Positions 16,359 to 23,766 of a stretch of DNA of 64,000 nt are shown here, in pieces. This stretch comes from a bacterium YEK0313 (GTDB taxonomy: Bacteria; Pseudomonadota; Alphaproteobacteria; Rhizobiales; Phreatobacteraceae), in the NCBI GenBank assembly GCA_000751295.2, contig CCMO02000001.1, forward strand, positions 3,252,615 to 3,316,614. The letters are read 5' to 3'. The translations under genes were made by a program, and so were the position numbers. The notes beneath the pieces were generated by a model, which was given only the letters and a program-made list of their open reading frames with translations, did not search any database and was not told where the DNA came from. The stretch's first letter is position 1, and each line of letters begins with the position of its first letter.

Positions 16359-17636
16359 TTTCGGTCTCCCCGTTGGCGCGCACCAGCCAGGTCTGGATGC
16401 CGTTGTTGTGGTAGATGGAGTTCAGCCCGCGCACCTTGCGCAGTTCGTCCTTCGTGGGCTGGACGTAGCCGGTCTCGTCGATGGCCCGCGACTGGATCAT
16501 CATTTCCCGGCCGTCCCAGTCGAAATCGACGTAGAAGCGGGTCAGCGACATCGGCAGGACCGGCCCGTCGATGCGGGCGGTCCGCCAGTTGCGACCGCCG
16601 TCGATGCTGACATCGACCCGCTTGATGGTGCCGCGCCCGGACCAGGCAAGTCCGCTCAACACGTTCGGCCCCTTGTGTTTCAAGGGCGCCTGGGGCGAGG
16701 GATTGGTCACCACGGATTTGGCGTCCATGATGAAGGTGAAGCGCCGCGACCGGCCGTCGGCCAGGAGGTCGGTATATTTCGAGGTCTCCTCGCGGTGGTG
16801 CCAGGGCTGGTCGCCGACCTCGATCCGGCGCAGCCACTTGATCCACATATTGCCTTCCCAGCCGGGCACGACCAGACGCAGGGGGTAGCCCTGCTCCGGT
16901 CTCAGCATCTCGCCGTTCATGCCCCAGACGACCAGGCAGTCCTTCAGGCCCTTGTCGAGCGGGATCGAGCGGGTCATGCCTGCGGAATCGGCACCTTCGC
17001 CGAGCAGCCAGCGGGCATTGGGCTTGAGACCGGCTTCGTCGAGCAGGGTCTTCAGGGGGATGCCCGAATACCAGACATTGTGGACCATGCCGTGGGTGAA
17101 CTGGCAGCCATTGAGCTGGGCGCCGCGCCATTCCATGCCGGAATTGGCAGCGCATTCCAGGAAATAGGCCCGGGTGACCCGGCCTGGGAAACGCTTGAGG
17201 TCCTCGAGCGTGAACACCATGGGCTTGTCGACAAGGCCGTTGATCATCAGCCGATGCTTCGCCGGATCGATTTCGGCGACGCCGCCGTGATGGCGCTCGA
17301 AACAGAGCCCGGACGGTGTGATGATGCCGTCGAGGGCGTGAAGCGGCGTGAAATTGACCGAGGATTCCCGGCTGGCGGTCAGCCATTCAACGTCGCGGCG
17401 GATGACGTCCCTCTCGAAGCTCGACGGCTTGCCGTAGGGCCTGGCCTGGACGCCATCGCCGAGCATCCGGTTCCAGTCCTGCACCTCGGTGATGGCGGGA
17501 TCCGGTGCGGGCGCGGGGGCAGAGGCGGGGGCCTGGGCGCGGGCCGCGGCGCCGGCGGCAAGGCCTTCCGGGCGCCGGCGGCGGCGGTCAGGAAGCCGCG
17601 GCGGTCCATGCGGGAAACGGTCGGCGCTCGGTTCAT
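16342..17636 (-). CDS. soxC: SoxC, molybdenum-cofactor sulfane dehydrogenase, with an apparent frameshift after the Tat signal
   Basis: SoxC catalyses six-electron oxidation of SoxY-bound sulfane sulfur in the periplasm. The mature enzyme is intact: EVQDWNRMLGDG onward, the molybdenum cysteine region AYFLECAANSGMEW, GMVHNVWYSGIPLK, VVPGWEGNMWIKWL and the C-terminal dimer domain ending at 16342. The start ATG at 17636 follows AGGAG and opens a Tat signal, SRMDRRGFLTAAAGA. That frame then runs into proline-rich nonsense. The correct continuation (EGLAAGAAARAQAP) lies in another frame. One extra base at the GGG run 17570-17572 would rejoin them. Without it, no signal-bearing product forms. A sequencing error is as likely as a real mutation. 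Confidence 0.85.
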
Positions 17637-17667
17637 GCCTGATCTCCTGAAAGTCCGGCCGGCCACC

Positions 17668-19365
17668 TCAGGCGCCGGTCACCTTGACGGCGCTGTTGGG
17701 TTCGAGCCGAACGTTGCGCACGCGCGCGACATATTTTTCGACGAGCTCCCAGACCGGCGGACCTTCGGTGCCCTGGTTGACGCTGGCCCAGCCGGCGACA
17801 GTGTAGCGGCGCGCCGGATCGAGCGGCTGGCCGGTCTTCAGGAGGGTGAGGTCGGATATGCGCTGGCCGGCCGGCTTGCCGATATCGATGGCATAGCCCG
17901 CGCCGCCGACCCGCACCATGTCGCCGCCGCCCTGAAAATAGGGATCGGGATGGAAGATGTTGTCGGCGACATCCTCCAGGATCTCCTTGATCTGGCGGCC
18001 GGTCATCTCGGTCCGGTAGCAGGCCGGATAGGTCATTGCCGTGGCATTGGTGATCGCCTCGAAGGTGATCGGATCGCCCGGTAGCAGCGTGCCGCCCCAC
18101 CGGAAGCCCGGCGAGAGGGCGATCTCCGCGTCGCGCTCGGTGAGGATCGCCTGCGCGATCAGGTCGTCGAACGTGCCGTTGAAATTGCCGCGCCGGAACA
18201 GGAGGCTGTCGGCGCGGCCGATCTCGCGCGCCAGTTCCGCGGCATAGGGCTTGCGGATCGCCTCGATCATCGCCGCCGTCTCGGCATCGGGCGTGATTGC
18301 GTCGGCGAAGACCGGCATCAGCTTGTAGCGCAGCCCGGCCATCCGGCGGTCCTTGACCTCGATGTCGAGACGCGAGACGAACTTGCCGTGCGAGCCGGTC
18401 GCGACCAGCGCGGTATCGCCGACCTTGACGATGCCGGGCATGGCATCGTGGGTGTGGGCGGTCAGCACCACATCGAGGCCCTTGACGCGCGCGGCGAGCT
18501 TGGCATCGACGTCGAAGCCGTTGTGGGACAGCAGCACCACGATGTCGGCGCCCTCGGCGCGGGCCTCGTCGACCTGCCTGGCGAGGTCGTCCTCGCGCAG
18601 GCCGAACTCCCATTTCGGGATCATCCAGCGCGGATTGGCGATCGGCGTGCGCGGGAAGGCCTGGCCGATGACCGCAATCTTGGCGCCGCCCTTTTCGAAC
18701 ATGCGGCGCGGCTCGAACACGGGTTCCTGCCATTCGGCGTCGCGGATGTTCTGGGCGAGAAAGGCGATCTTCGAACTCTCGACGATCGCCTTGACCCGGT
18801 CCTCGCCATAGGTGAACTCCCAATGGGAGGTCATGGCCTCGACGCCGAGCGCCTCCATGAGCCCGACCATGTCCTGGCCTTGGGTCTTCAGCGAGGTCCA
18901 CGATCCCTGCCAGGTATCGCCGCCGTCGAGCAGCAGCACCTTGTCGGCGCCGCGCTCCGCCCTGACCGCCTTGATCAGCCGCGCGACGCGGTCCATGCCG
19001 CCCATCCGGCCATAGTTGCGGGCAAGCGCGGTGAAGTCCTCGCTGGTCAGCGCATACGCATCGGCCGAGCCGGCTGCGATCTTGAAATGGGCGCGGAAAG
19101 CGGCATCGGTCAGGTGCGGCGGCACGCCCTTGGCTTCGCCGACGCCGAGATTGACCGAGGGCTCGCGGAAATAGAGCGGCACGAGCTGGGCATGGATGTC
19201 GGTAACATGCAGGATGGTCACCGTGCCGAGCGGATCGAAGCGGAGAATGTCGGCCTCGGCCAGCCTCTGCTGGGCCGCGACCTTGCCGAGCGGCCCGAGC
19301 CCCGAGCCGATGGCGAGCGCCTGCGCAGCCGCCGTCGCCTGCAGGAATTGCCTGCGCGAAATCAT
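17668..19365 (-). CDS. soxB: SoxB, thiosulfohydrolase
   Basis: This 565-residue periplasmic dimanganese enzyme removes sulfate from SoxY-S-thiosulfonate by hydrolysis. A Tat signal (ISRRQFLQATAAAQALAIG) leads into the metallophosphoesterase-like metal sites TVTILHVTDIHAQLVPLYF, LLLDGGDTWQGSW, VVLLSHNGFD and VVLTAHTHDAMPG. The 5'-nucleotidase C-terminal domain follows. TSHWEFTYGED is a SoxB-specific stretch. It lies 32 bases upstream of soxC and 143 bases downstream of soxZ on the same strand, so it is probably co-transcribed with soxYZ. Confidence 0.95.
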   Translation of the reverse strand: MISRRQFLQATAAAQALAIGSGLGPLGKVAAQQRLAEADILRFDPLGTVTILHVTDIHAQLVPLYFREPSVNLGVGEAKGVPPHLTDAAFRAHFKIAAGSADAYALTSEDFTALARNYGRMGGMDRVARLIKAVRAERGADKVLLLDGGDTWQGSWTSLKTQGQDMVGLMEALGVEAMTSHWEFTYGEDRVKAIVESSKIAFLAQNIRDAEWQEPVFEPRRMFEKGGAKIAVIGQAFPRTPIANPRWMIPKWEFGLREDDLARQVDEARAEGADIVVLLSHNGFDVDAKLAARVKGLDVVLTAHTHDAMPGIVKVGDTALVATGSHGKFVSRLDIEVKDRRMAGLRYKLMPVFADAITPDAETAAMIEAIRKPYAAELAREIGRADSLLFRRGNFNGTFDDLIAQAILTERDAEIALSPGFRWGGTLLPGDPITFEAITNATAMTYPACYRTEMTGRQIKEILEDVADNIFHPDPYFQGGGDMVRVGGAGYAIDIGKPAGQRISDLTLLKTGQPLDPARRYTVAGWASVNQGTEGPPVWELVEKYVARVRNVRLEPNSAVKVTGA

Positions 19366-19508
19366 CTGTACGGTCCTCTCGGGGCGCGCCGCCGAAGGCT
19401 GCCCGCTGTCGCTTCACCCGGCCCCTGCACCGGCTCCGGCCGGGTTGCCAGAGGCGATAGTTAGGCAATGTCGGGATTTACGAGGGGCTTCTCACCTCGA
19501 ATCGCCGC

Positions 19509-19838
19509 TCAGGAAACGGCGATCTTGTTGGTCGACGAATATTCCGAGCCGTCGTCGTCCTTCCAGACGAACTTGAACTCGCCGCTCTCCTTCACCTTGT
19601 AGAAGAACGACTGGTAGGGATTGGCCGAGATCGCCGGGTGCCAGTCGGCCTGGAACACGGTCTTGCCGTTGAAGGTCGCCGTGAAGCTGTTGATGATCTT
19701 GCGCGGGATCGGCTTGCCGGCGCCGTCGCGGCGCTGGCCGCTTTCCATCTCGTGCGAGATCAGCGTCTTGATCTCGATCATGTCGCCGGCCTTGGCCTGG
19801 GCGGGAACGCGGACGCGCGGGGTGGGTCTCGTGGACAT
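19509..19838 (-). CDS. soxZ: SoxZ, sulfur-carrier complex subunit
   Basis: This 109-residue, signal-less immunoglobulin-like protein forms a heterodimer with SoxY and is exported with it. Typical stretches are GDMIEIKTLISHEMESGQRR, IPRKIINSFTATFNGKTVF, ANPYQSFFYKVKESGEFKF and VWKDDDGSEYSSTNKIAV. It lies 27 bases downstream of soxY. The lack of a signal peptide is normal for SoxZ, which rides out with the Tat-exported SoxY. Confidence 0.95.
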   Translation of the reverse strand: MSTRPTPRVRVPAQAKAGDMIEIKTLISHEMESGQRRDGAGKPIPRKIINSFTATFNGKTVFQADWHPAISANPYQSFFYKVKESGEFKFVWKDDDGSEYSSTNKIAVS

Positions 19839-19865
19839 GGCGTTTCCTCGACTTTTCCAGATTGC

Positions 19866-20354
19866 TCAGCCGCCGCAGCCGCCGATGGTGACCTTCACCT
19901 CGGCCTTGGTGGTGAACAGCGAGCCGTCGGACATCTCGGCGACGCAGACGATGTTCTGGGTCTGGGCGAGCCGCATGCGGGTCGAAGCCGCCGCCCGGCC
20001 GCATTCCGGCGAGAAGCGGAAGGTGAAGACACCGGGCTGCGGATTGCCGTCGGCGAAGACGTGCACCGCCTTGACGTAGTCGGCTTCCGTCATCGGGCTC
20101 TCGACCTCGACGGTGACCGGCACGACGAGCCCGTTCTCGGCGATCTGCGGTACGTCCAGCTTGACCCGGCCCTCGGCCATGGTCTTGCCGCCATAGAGCT
20201 TCTTCAGCTCGTCCTCGACCGCCTTGGCATCGGCGGCGGCAAGCTTCGGCGCCAGCGCCGCCGCGACGAAGGCCAGGGCCGCGCCGCGCAGGGCGGCGCG
20301 CCGGGTCGGGGAGGCGAAGGATCCCGCCGATGATCTCGCCAATCGTCGTGCCAT
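19866..20354 (-). CDS. soxY: SoxY, sulfur-carrier protein
   Basis: This 162-residue periplasmic carrier holds pathway intermediates on a cysteine in the flexible C-terminal GGCGG, which is present as the last five residues (158-162). A Tat signal with TRRAALRGAALAF precedes the carrier domain (VEDELKKLYGGKTMAEGRV onward). The ATG at 20354 has GAGGAG six bases upstream; the longer reading to 20432 is not supported. It heads the minus-strand soxYZBCD operon, divergent from soxAX across about 200 bases that hold a probable SoxR operator. Confidence 0.95.
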   Translation of the reverse strand: MARRLARSSAGSFASPTRRAALRGAALAFVAAALAPKLAAADAKAVEDELKKLYGGKTMAEGRVKLDVPQIAENGLVVPVTVEVESPMTEADYVKAVHVFADGNPQPGVFTFRFSPECGRAAASTRMRLAQTQNIVCVAEMSDGSLFTTKAEVKVTIGGCGG

Positions 20355-20427
20355 CCCTTGCTCCTCAACGTTCCTCGATGGCCCGGTTGATCGGGCTTGA
20401 CGGCGCAGCTTTCGAGCCGCACGCTTA

Positions 20428-20448
20428 AACATATCGTGATATTGTTTT
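20428..20448. promoter_or_regulatory. Putative SoxR operator, soxY-soxA intergenic region
   Basis: An AT-rich, nearly symmetric sequence is centred on ATATCGTGATAT (20431-20442) and flanked by AAAC and TGTTT. It lies inside an AT-rich island in otherwise very GC-rich DNA, between divergent soxY and soxA. ArsR-type sulfur sensors bind such AT-rich dyads; the assignment is inference from context. Confidence 0.5.
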
Positions 20449-20556
20449 TTTTGAATGTAAAGACCATTCTAGCTTGCCGATCACGAAGCGGACCGCCCCG
20501 GACAAGAGGGCGCCCAAGAGGTCCGCGGCAGGGGAAGGAACGAAGGAGGAGGGAAC

Positions 20557-21405
20557 ATGACCCGGAGCGGGTGGATGCTGGCCGGCCTCGCGTCGGCCGC
20601 GCTCGGCGTGCTGTCGACGCTGGGCCTGGCGACGCTGGGCTTTGCGCAGGCGCCGCAGGACGACAGCGAACGCGAAATCGAGCGCTATCGCGCGATGATC
20701 AACGATCCCATGGCCAATCCCGGTTATCTCGCGGTCGATCGCGGCGAGGCGCTCTGGGCCGAGCGGCGCGGCAGCCGCAACGTCTCGCTGGAGACCTGCG
20801 ATCTCGGCGAAGGCCCGGGCAAGCTCGAAGGCGCCTATGCCCGCCTGCCGCGCTATTTCGCCGATTCGGACAGGGTCATGGATCTCGAGCAGCGCCTGCT
20901 CTGGTGCATGGAGAAGATCCAGGGCCTCGACACCGCCGACGTCGTGCGGCGGCGCTTTTCCGGGCCTGGCAGGGGCTCCGACATGGAGGACCTCGTCGCC
21001 TTCATCGCCAACAAGTCGAACGGCATGACGATCCAGCCGCAGCTTGCCCATCCGCGCGAGCGCGAAATGGCGGCGATCGGCGAGGCCATGTTCTACCGCC
21101 GCGCCGGCGTCATGGACTTCTCCTGCGCGACCTGCCATGGCGAGCCCGGCAAGCGCATCCGCCTGCAGGGGCTGCCCGACTTTTCCCGTCCGGGAGCCGC
21201 GCCGCGCGAGGCCATCGGGTCGTGGCCGACCTACCGCGTGTCGCAAAGCGCACTGCGCACCATGCAGCACCGGATGTGGGACTGCCTGCGCCAGCAGCGC
21301 TGGCCGGAACCCGACTACGCCTCCGACGGCATCACTGCGCTGCTCGTCTATCTCAACATCCAGGCGGCGGGGGGCGAGATCAACGTTCCCTCCATCAAGC
21401 GCTGA
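20557..21405 (+). CDS. soxA: SoxA, monoheme type, L-cysteine S-thiosulfotransferase subunit
   Basis: This 282-residue periplasmic cytochrome forms SoxAX and attaches thiosulfate to SoxY. The signal peptide ends near FAQAPQ (about residue 31). Only one heme motif is present, CATCH at 190-194. The position of the lost first heme has Cys81 and Cys117, which form a disulfide in monoheme SoxA proteins. Cys243 (MWDCLRQQRWPEPD) is the expected heme ligand and catalytic persulfide. It has GAAGGAGG upstream and precedes soxX by 11 bases, so the order is soxA-soxX rather than the more common soxX first. Confidence 0.94.
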   Translation: MTRSGWMLAGLASAALGVLSTLGLATLGFAQAPQDDSEREIERYRAMINDPMANPGYLAVDRGEALWAERRGSRNVSLETCDLGEGPGKLEGAYARLPRYFADSDRVMDLEQRLLWCMEKIQGLDTADVVRRRFSGPGRGSDMEDLVAFIANKSNGMTIQPQLAHPREREMAAIGEAMFYRRAGVMDFSCATCHGEPGKRIRLQGLPDFSRPGAAPREAIGSWPTYRVSQSALRTMQHRMWDCLRQQRWPEPDYASDGITALLVYLNIQAAGGEINVPSIKR

Positions 21406-21416
21406 GCGAGGCTGCC

Positions 21417-22091
21417 ATGACCAGATCATCCAAGGGAATGCTCCCGGCCCGGTCGCTCGCATCGGCCTTCGCACTGACGCTCGCCCTGGCCCCACCGGCT
21501 CTGGCGCAGGGCCAGCCGGCGGCACCGGCCGCGGCCCAGCCTCTGCCACAGGTCAATGCCCAGCGGGTCGAGGAGGTGATCCGCAGCACCTTCACCCGCG
21601 CTCCGGCCGAATGGCGTGCGCGCGTCGAACTCGACGAGACGCAGCGCATGTGCACGGAGCGGCGCAACCAGGTGTCGGGCGCCGAAGCCGACGCGATCCA
21701 GGCGCGCGAGCGGGCACGGGTCGTGCTGCCGCCGGACGGCCGTTTCCTCGGCGATTGGCGGCGCGGCTTCGCGGTCGCCAATAGCGGCCGCGGCGGACAG
21801 TTCTCCGACGCCGCCAATACGGTAAGTGGCGGCAATTGTTATGCCTGCCACCAGATGGACCCGAAGGAGCTGAGCTTCGGCACGCTCGGCCCGAGCCTTG
21901 CGGGTTATGGCCGCGACCGCAACTACGATCCGGAACTGATCCGCGAGGCCTATATCAAGATCTACAATTCCCAGGCGGTCGTCGCCTGCTCGAACATGCC
22001 GCGCTTCGGCACGACCCATTTCCTCAGCATGGACCAGATCCGCGACGTCCTGGCCTATCTCTTCGACAAGGATTCGCCGGTCAACAAATAG
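21417..22091 (+). CDS. soxX: SoxX, cytochrome c subunit of SoxAX
   Basis: This 224-residue exported cytochrome has a signal peptide to about residue 31 and one heme site, CYACH at 141-145. The distal methionine lies in VACSNMPRFGTTHFLS. An N-terminal domain of about 100 residues before the heme makes it longer than compact SoxX proteins. Its role is electron acceptance in the SoxAX reaction that conjugates thiosulfate to SoxY. The ATG at 21417 lies 11 bases after the soxA stop with a GCGAGG ribosome site. Confidence 0.93.
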   Translation: MTRSSKGMLPARSLASAFALTLALAPPALAQGQPAAPAAAQPLPQVNAQRVEEVIRSTFTRAPAEWRARVELDETQRMCTERRNQVSGAEADAIQARERARVVLPPDGRFLGDWRRGFAVANSGRGGQFSDAANTVSGGNCYACHQMDPKELSFGTLGPSLAGYGRDRNYDPELIREAYIKIYNSQAVVACSNMPRFGTTHFLSMDQIRDVLAYLFDKDSPVNK

Positions 22092-22108
22092 CCGCGGCGG
22101 CCCGCGGC
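22091..22108. terminator. GC hairpin between convergent soxX and ccdA
   Basis: GCCGCGG and CCGCGGC arms surround a CGGC loop immediately after the soxX stop and before the end of the opposing ccdA gene. No U-tract follows, so strength is uncertain. Confidence 0.4.
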
Positions 22109-22112
22109 CGGA

Positions 22113-22853
22113 TCAGCCGATCCGGCCGAAGACCGGCACCATCTCCAGCATGAAGCCGCCGATCCGCGCCATCTGGCCGGAAGCGATCAGCAGACCGGTC
22201 GCGACCAGGACGAGGCCGGCGGCCATCTGAAGCCGACCGAGATGGCGCCGGAAGCGGGCCATCCAGCGCAGGAACGGGCCGGCAAAGGCCGCGGCGGCGA
22301 TGAAGGGCAAGCCCATGCCGGCGGCATAGGCGCCGAGCAGCAGCATGCCGCGCGCGATCGTCTCCGACGTCGCCGAGACCATCAGGATGGCCGCGAGCAC
22401 CGGACCGACGCAGGGCGTCCAGCCGAAACCGAAGGCAAGTCCGGTCCCATAGGCTCCGGCAAGCCCGGCCGGGCGGCGGCTCACCTCATGGCGCATTTCG
22501 CTCATCAGGAAGCCGAGCCTGAGGATGCCCGCCATGGCGAGGCCCATGACGACCAGGGCAAGCCCGGCAACGACCGCGAGGACGTCGAACCAGCGGCTCA
22601 GCGCCTGGCCGAGCGCCGAGGCGGTCGCGCCGAGCAGGACGAAGATGGTGGCGAAGCCGAGGACGAAGGCGAGAGCCCGGCCGACGAGCCGGCCGCGCGC
22701 GGTGGCGCCGGCGGCCGCGCTCTCTTCGAGTTCGCTGAACGACAGGCCGGCGAGAAAACAGAGATAGGCCGGCACCAGCGGCAGCACGCAGGGCGAGGCA
22801 AAGGACAGAAGGCCGCCGAGGAAAGCGCCGGCGAACGAGACATCGAGCGCCAC
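22113..22853 (-). CDS. soxV: CcdA/SoxV thiol-reductant transporter
   Basis: This 246-residue, six-helix membrane protein moves reducing equivalents from cytoplasmic thioredoxin to the periplasm. The paired redox cysteines lie in SFASPCVLPLVPAY (Cys22) and FGFGWTPCVGPVLAA. In sox clusters it is called SoxV and feeds electrons to SoxS or SoxW. The GTG at 22853 has GGAGG five bases upstream and gives the standard CcdA N-terminus. The ATG at 22865 and TTG at 22871 lack a site. It diverges from soxS over a very short AT-rich region. Confidence 0.92.
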   Translation of the reverse strand: MALDVSFAGAFLGGLLSFASPCVLPLVPAYLCFLAGLSFSELEESAAAGATARGRLVGRALAFVLGFATIFVLLGATASALGQALSRWFDVLAVVAGLALVVMGLAMAGILRLGFLMSEMRHEVSRRPAGLAGAYGTGLAFGFGWTPCVGPVLAAILMVSATSETIARGMLLLGAYAAGMGLPFIAAAAFAGPFLRWMARFRRHLGRLQMAAGLVLVATGLLIASGQMARIGGFMLEMVPVFGRIG

Positions 22854-22869
22854 CCGCGCCTCCATTGGC

Positions 22870-22895
22870 AAATATATTCGAATGCGTCTATATTT
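22870..22895. promoter_or_regulatory. Putative SoxR operator, ccdA-soxS intergenic region
   Basis: Perfect 7-base inverted arms AAATATA (22870-22876) and TATATTT (22889-22895) surround a 12-base centre that contains the palindrome TTCGAA. The site fills almost the whole gap between divergent ccdA and soxS, so a bound repressor would cover both start regions. Confidence 0.6.
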
Positions 22896-22900
22896 TAGGA

Positions 22901-23317
22901 ATGAAGCGCGGCTGGCGGCAATTCCTTCTCGGGTCCTTCCTCGGTCTTTTTGCCGTGCTGGGCGCGCATGGCTCGGGGGCGACGGCCGAACTCGTCATGT
23001 TCGAGCGCTCGGGCTGTGCCTGGTGCATGCGCTGGGATCTCGAGGTGGCGCCGGGCTACGAGCGCTCGGACGAGGGGCGCATTGCGCCGCTGCGCCGGGT
23101 CAGCCTGGACAATGGCCAGCCGCGCGACCTGCCGCTCGCCGCTCCCGTGCGCTTCACGCCGACCTTCGTCCTGATCGATCGCGGCCGTGAAGTCGGCCGC
23201 ATCACCGGCTATATGGACGAGGCGACCTTCTGGGGCCTGCTCGGCAAGATGATCGAGCGCCTCGGCAACAATCCTGGACGCGCGACGGCCGGCGCGGCCG
23301 CGCCTGGAAGGCCTTGA
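22901..23317 (+). CDS. soxS: SoxS, periplasmic thioredoxin-like protein
   Basis: This 138-residue protein has a Sec signal (GWRQFLLGSFLGLFAVLGAH) and a thioredoxin-type active site CAWC at 39-42. The cis-proline region is PVRFTPTFVLIDRGREVGRI. SoxS proteins reduce or reactivate SoxY after wrong oxidation, taking electrons from SoxV (family knowledge). AGGA directly abuts the ATG at 22901, so initiation may be poor or leaderless. It is followed after two bases by soxR. Confidence 0.88.
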   Translation: MKRGWRQFLLGSFLGLFAVLGAHGSGATAELVMFERSGCAWCMRWDLEVAPGYERSDEGRIAPLRRVSLDNGQPRDLPLAAPVRFTPTFVLIDRGREVGRITGYMDEATFWGLLGKMIERLGNNPGRATAGAAAPGRP

Positions 23318-23319
23318 GA

Positions 23320-23694
23320 ATGACGGCAATCGTATCGAAAGAGATCGAGGACGAACTGCGCTCCGGCGCGGAATATTCGGCCGAGCTCGAACAGCTCATG
23401 CGCAATGCGCGCGAGGCCAGCGACTTCCTCAAGGCGCTGTCGCATGAGAGCCGGCTGCTGCTGCTCTGCCTGCTGGCGGAGAAGGAGCGCTCGGTCGGCG
23501 AATTGGAGAACATCCTGTCGCTGCGCCAGCCGACCGTCTCCCAGCAGCTCGCCCGGCTAAGGTTCGACGACATGGTCACCACCCGCCGCGACGGCAAGAC
23601 GGTCTATTACAGCATCGCCAACGAAAATGTCCGTCGTGTCATCAGCGTGATCTACGATATCTTCTGCGAACGCGGCGGCAAGACCACAAAGTGA
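23320..23694 (+). CDS. soxR: SoxR, ArsR-family sulfur-responsive repressor
   Basis: This 124-residue winged-helix regulator has the ArsR core LKALSHESRLLLLCLLAEKE (about 38-57) and recognition helix RQPTVSQQLARLRFDDMVTT (69-88). Exactly two cysteines are present, Cys50 and Cys116. Members of the SqrR/BigR/SoxR group sense persulfide or polysulfide by forming a tetrasulfide link between two such cysteines (established for that group). The metal-binding residues of classical ArsR are not evident. Candidate operators lie at 22870-22895 and 20428-20448. Confidence 0.9.
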   Translation: MTAIVSKEIEDELRSGAEYSAELEQLMRNAREASDFLKALSHESRLLLLCLLAEKERSVGELENILSLRQPTVSQQLARLRFDDMVTTRRDGKTVYYSIANENVRRVISVIYDIFCERGGKTTK

Positions 23695-23766
23695 AGAAGA
23701 CCGCGAGGTGAAGAGGCTGGCCCGCACGGGCCCGCACAGGGGCGGACGGCTCTTCGGGGAGGACGC

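Noticed and set aside
17520..17600. Programmed frameshifting in soxC
   Set aside because: There is no slippery heptamer, no stimulatory Shine-Dalgarno or pseudoknot evident, and no reason for such control in SoxC. A simple one-base loss is the simpler reading.
20397..21416. An upstream extension fused in frame to SoxX
   Set aside because: The extension is soxA read in another frame. SoxX starts at its own ATG, 21417, with a signal peptide and an 11-base gap after soxA.
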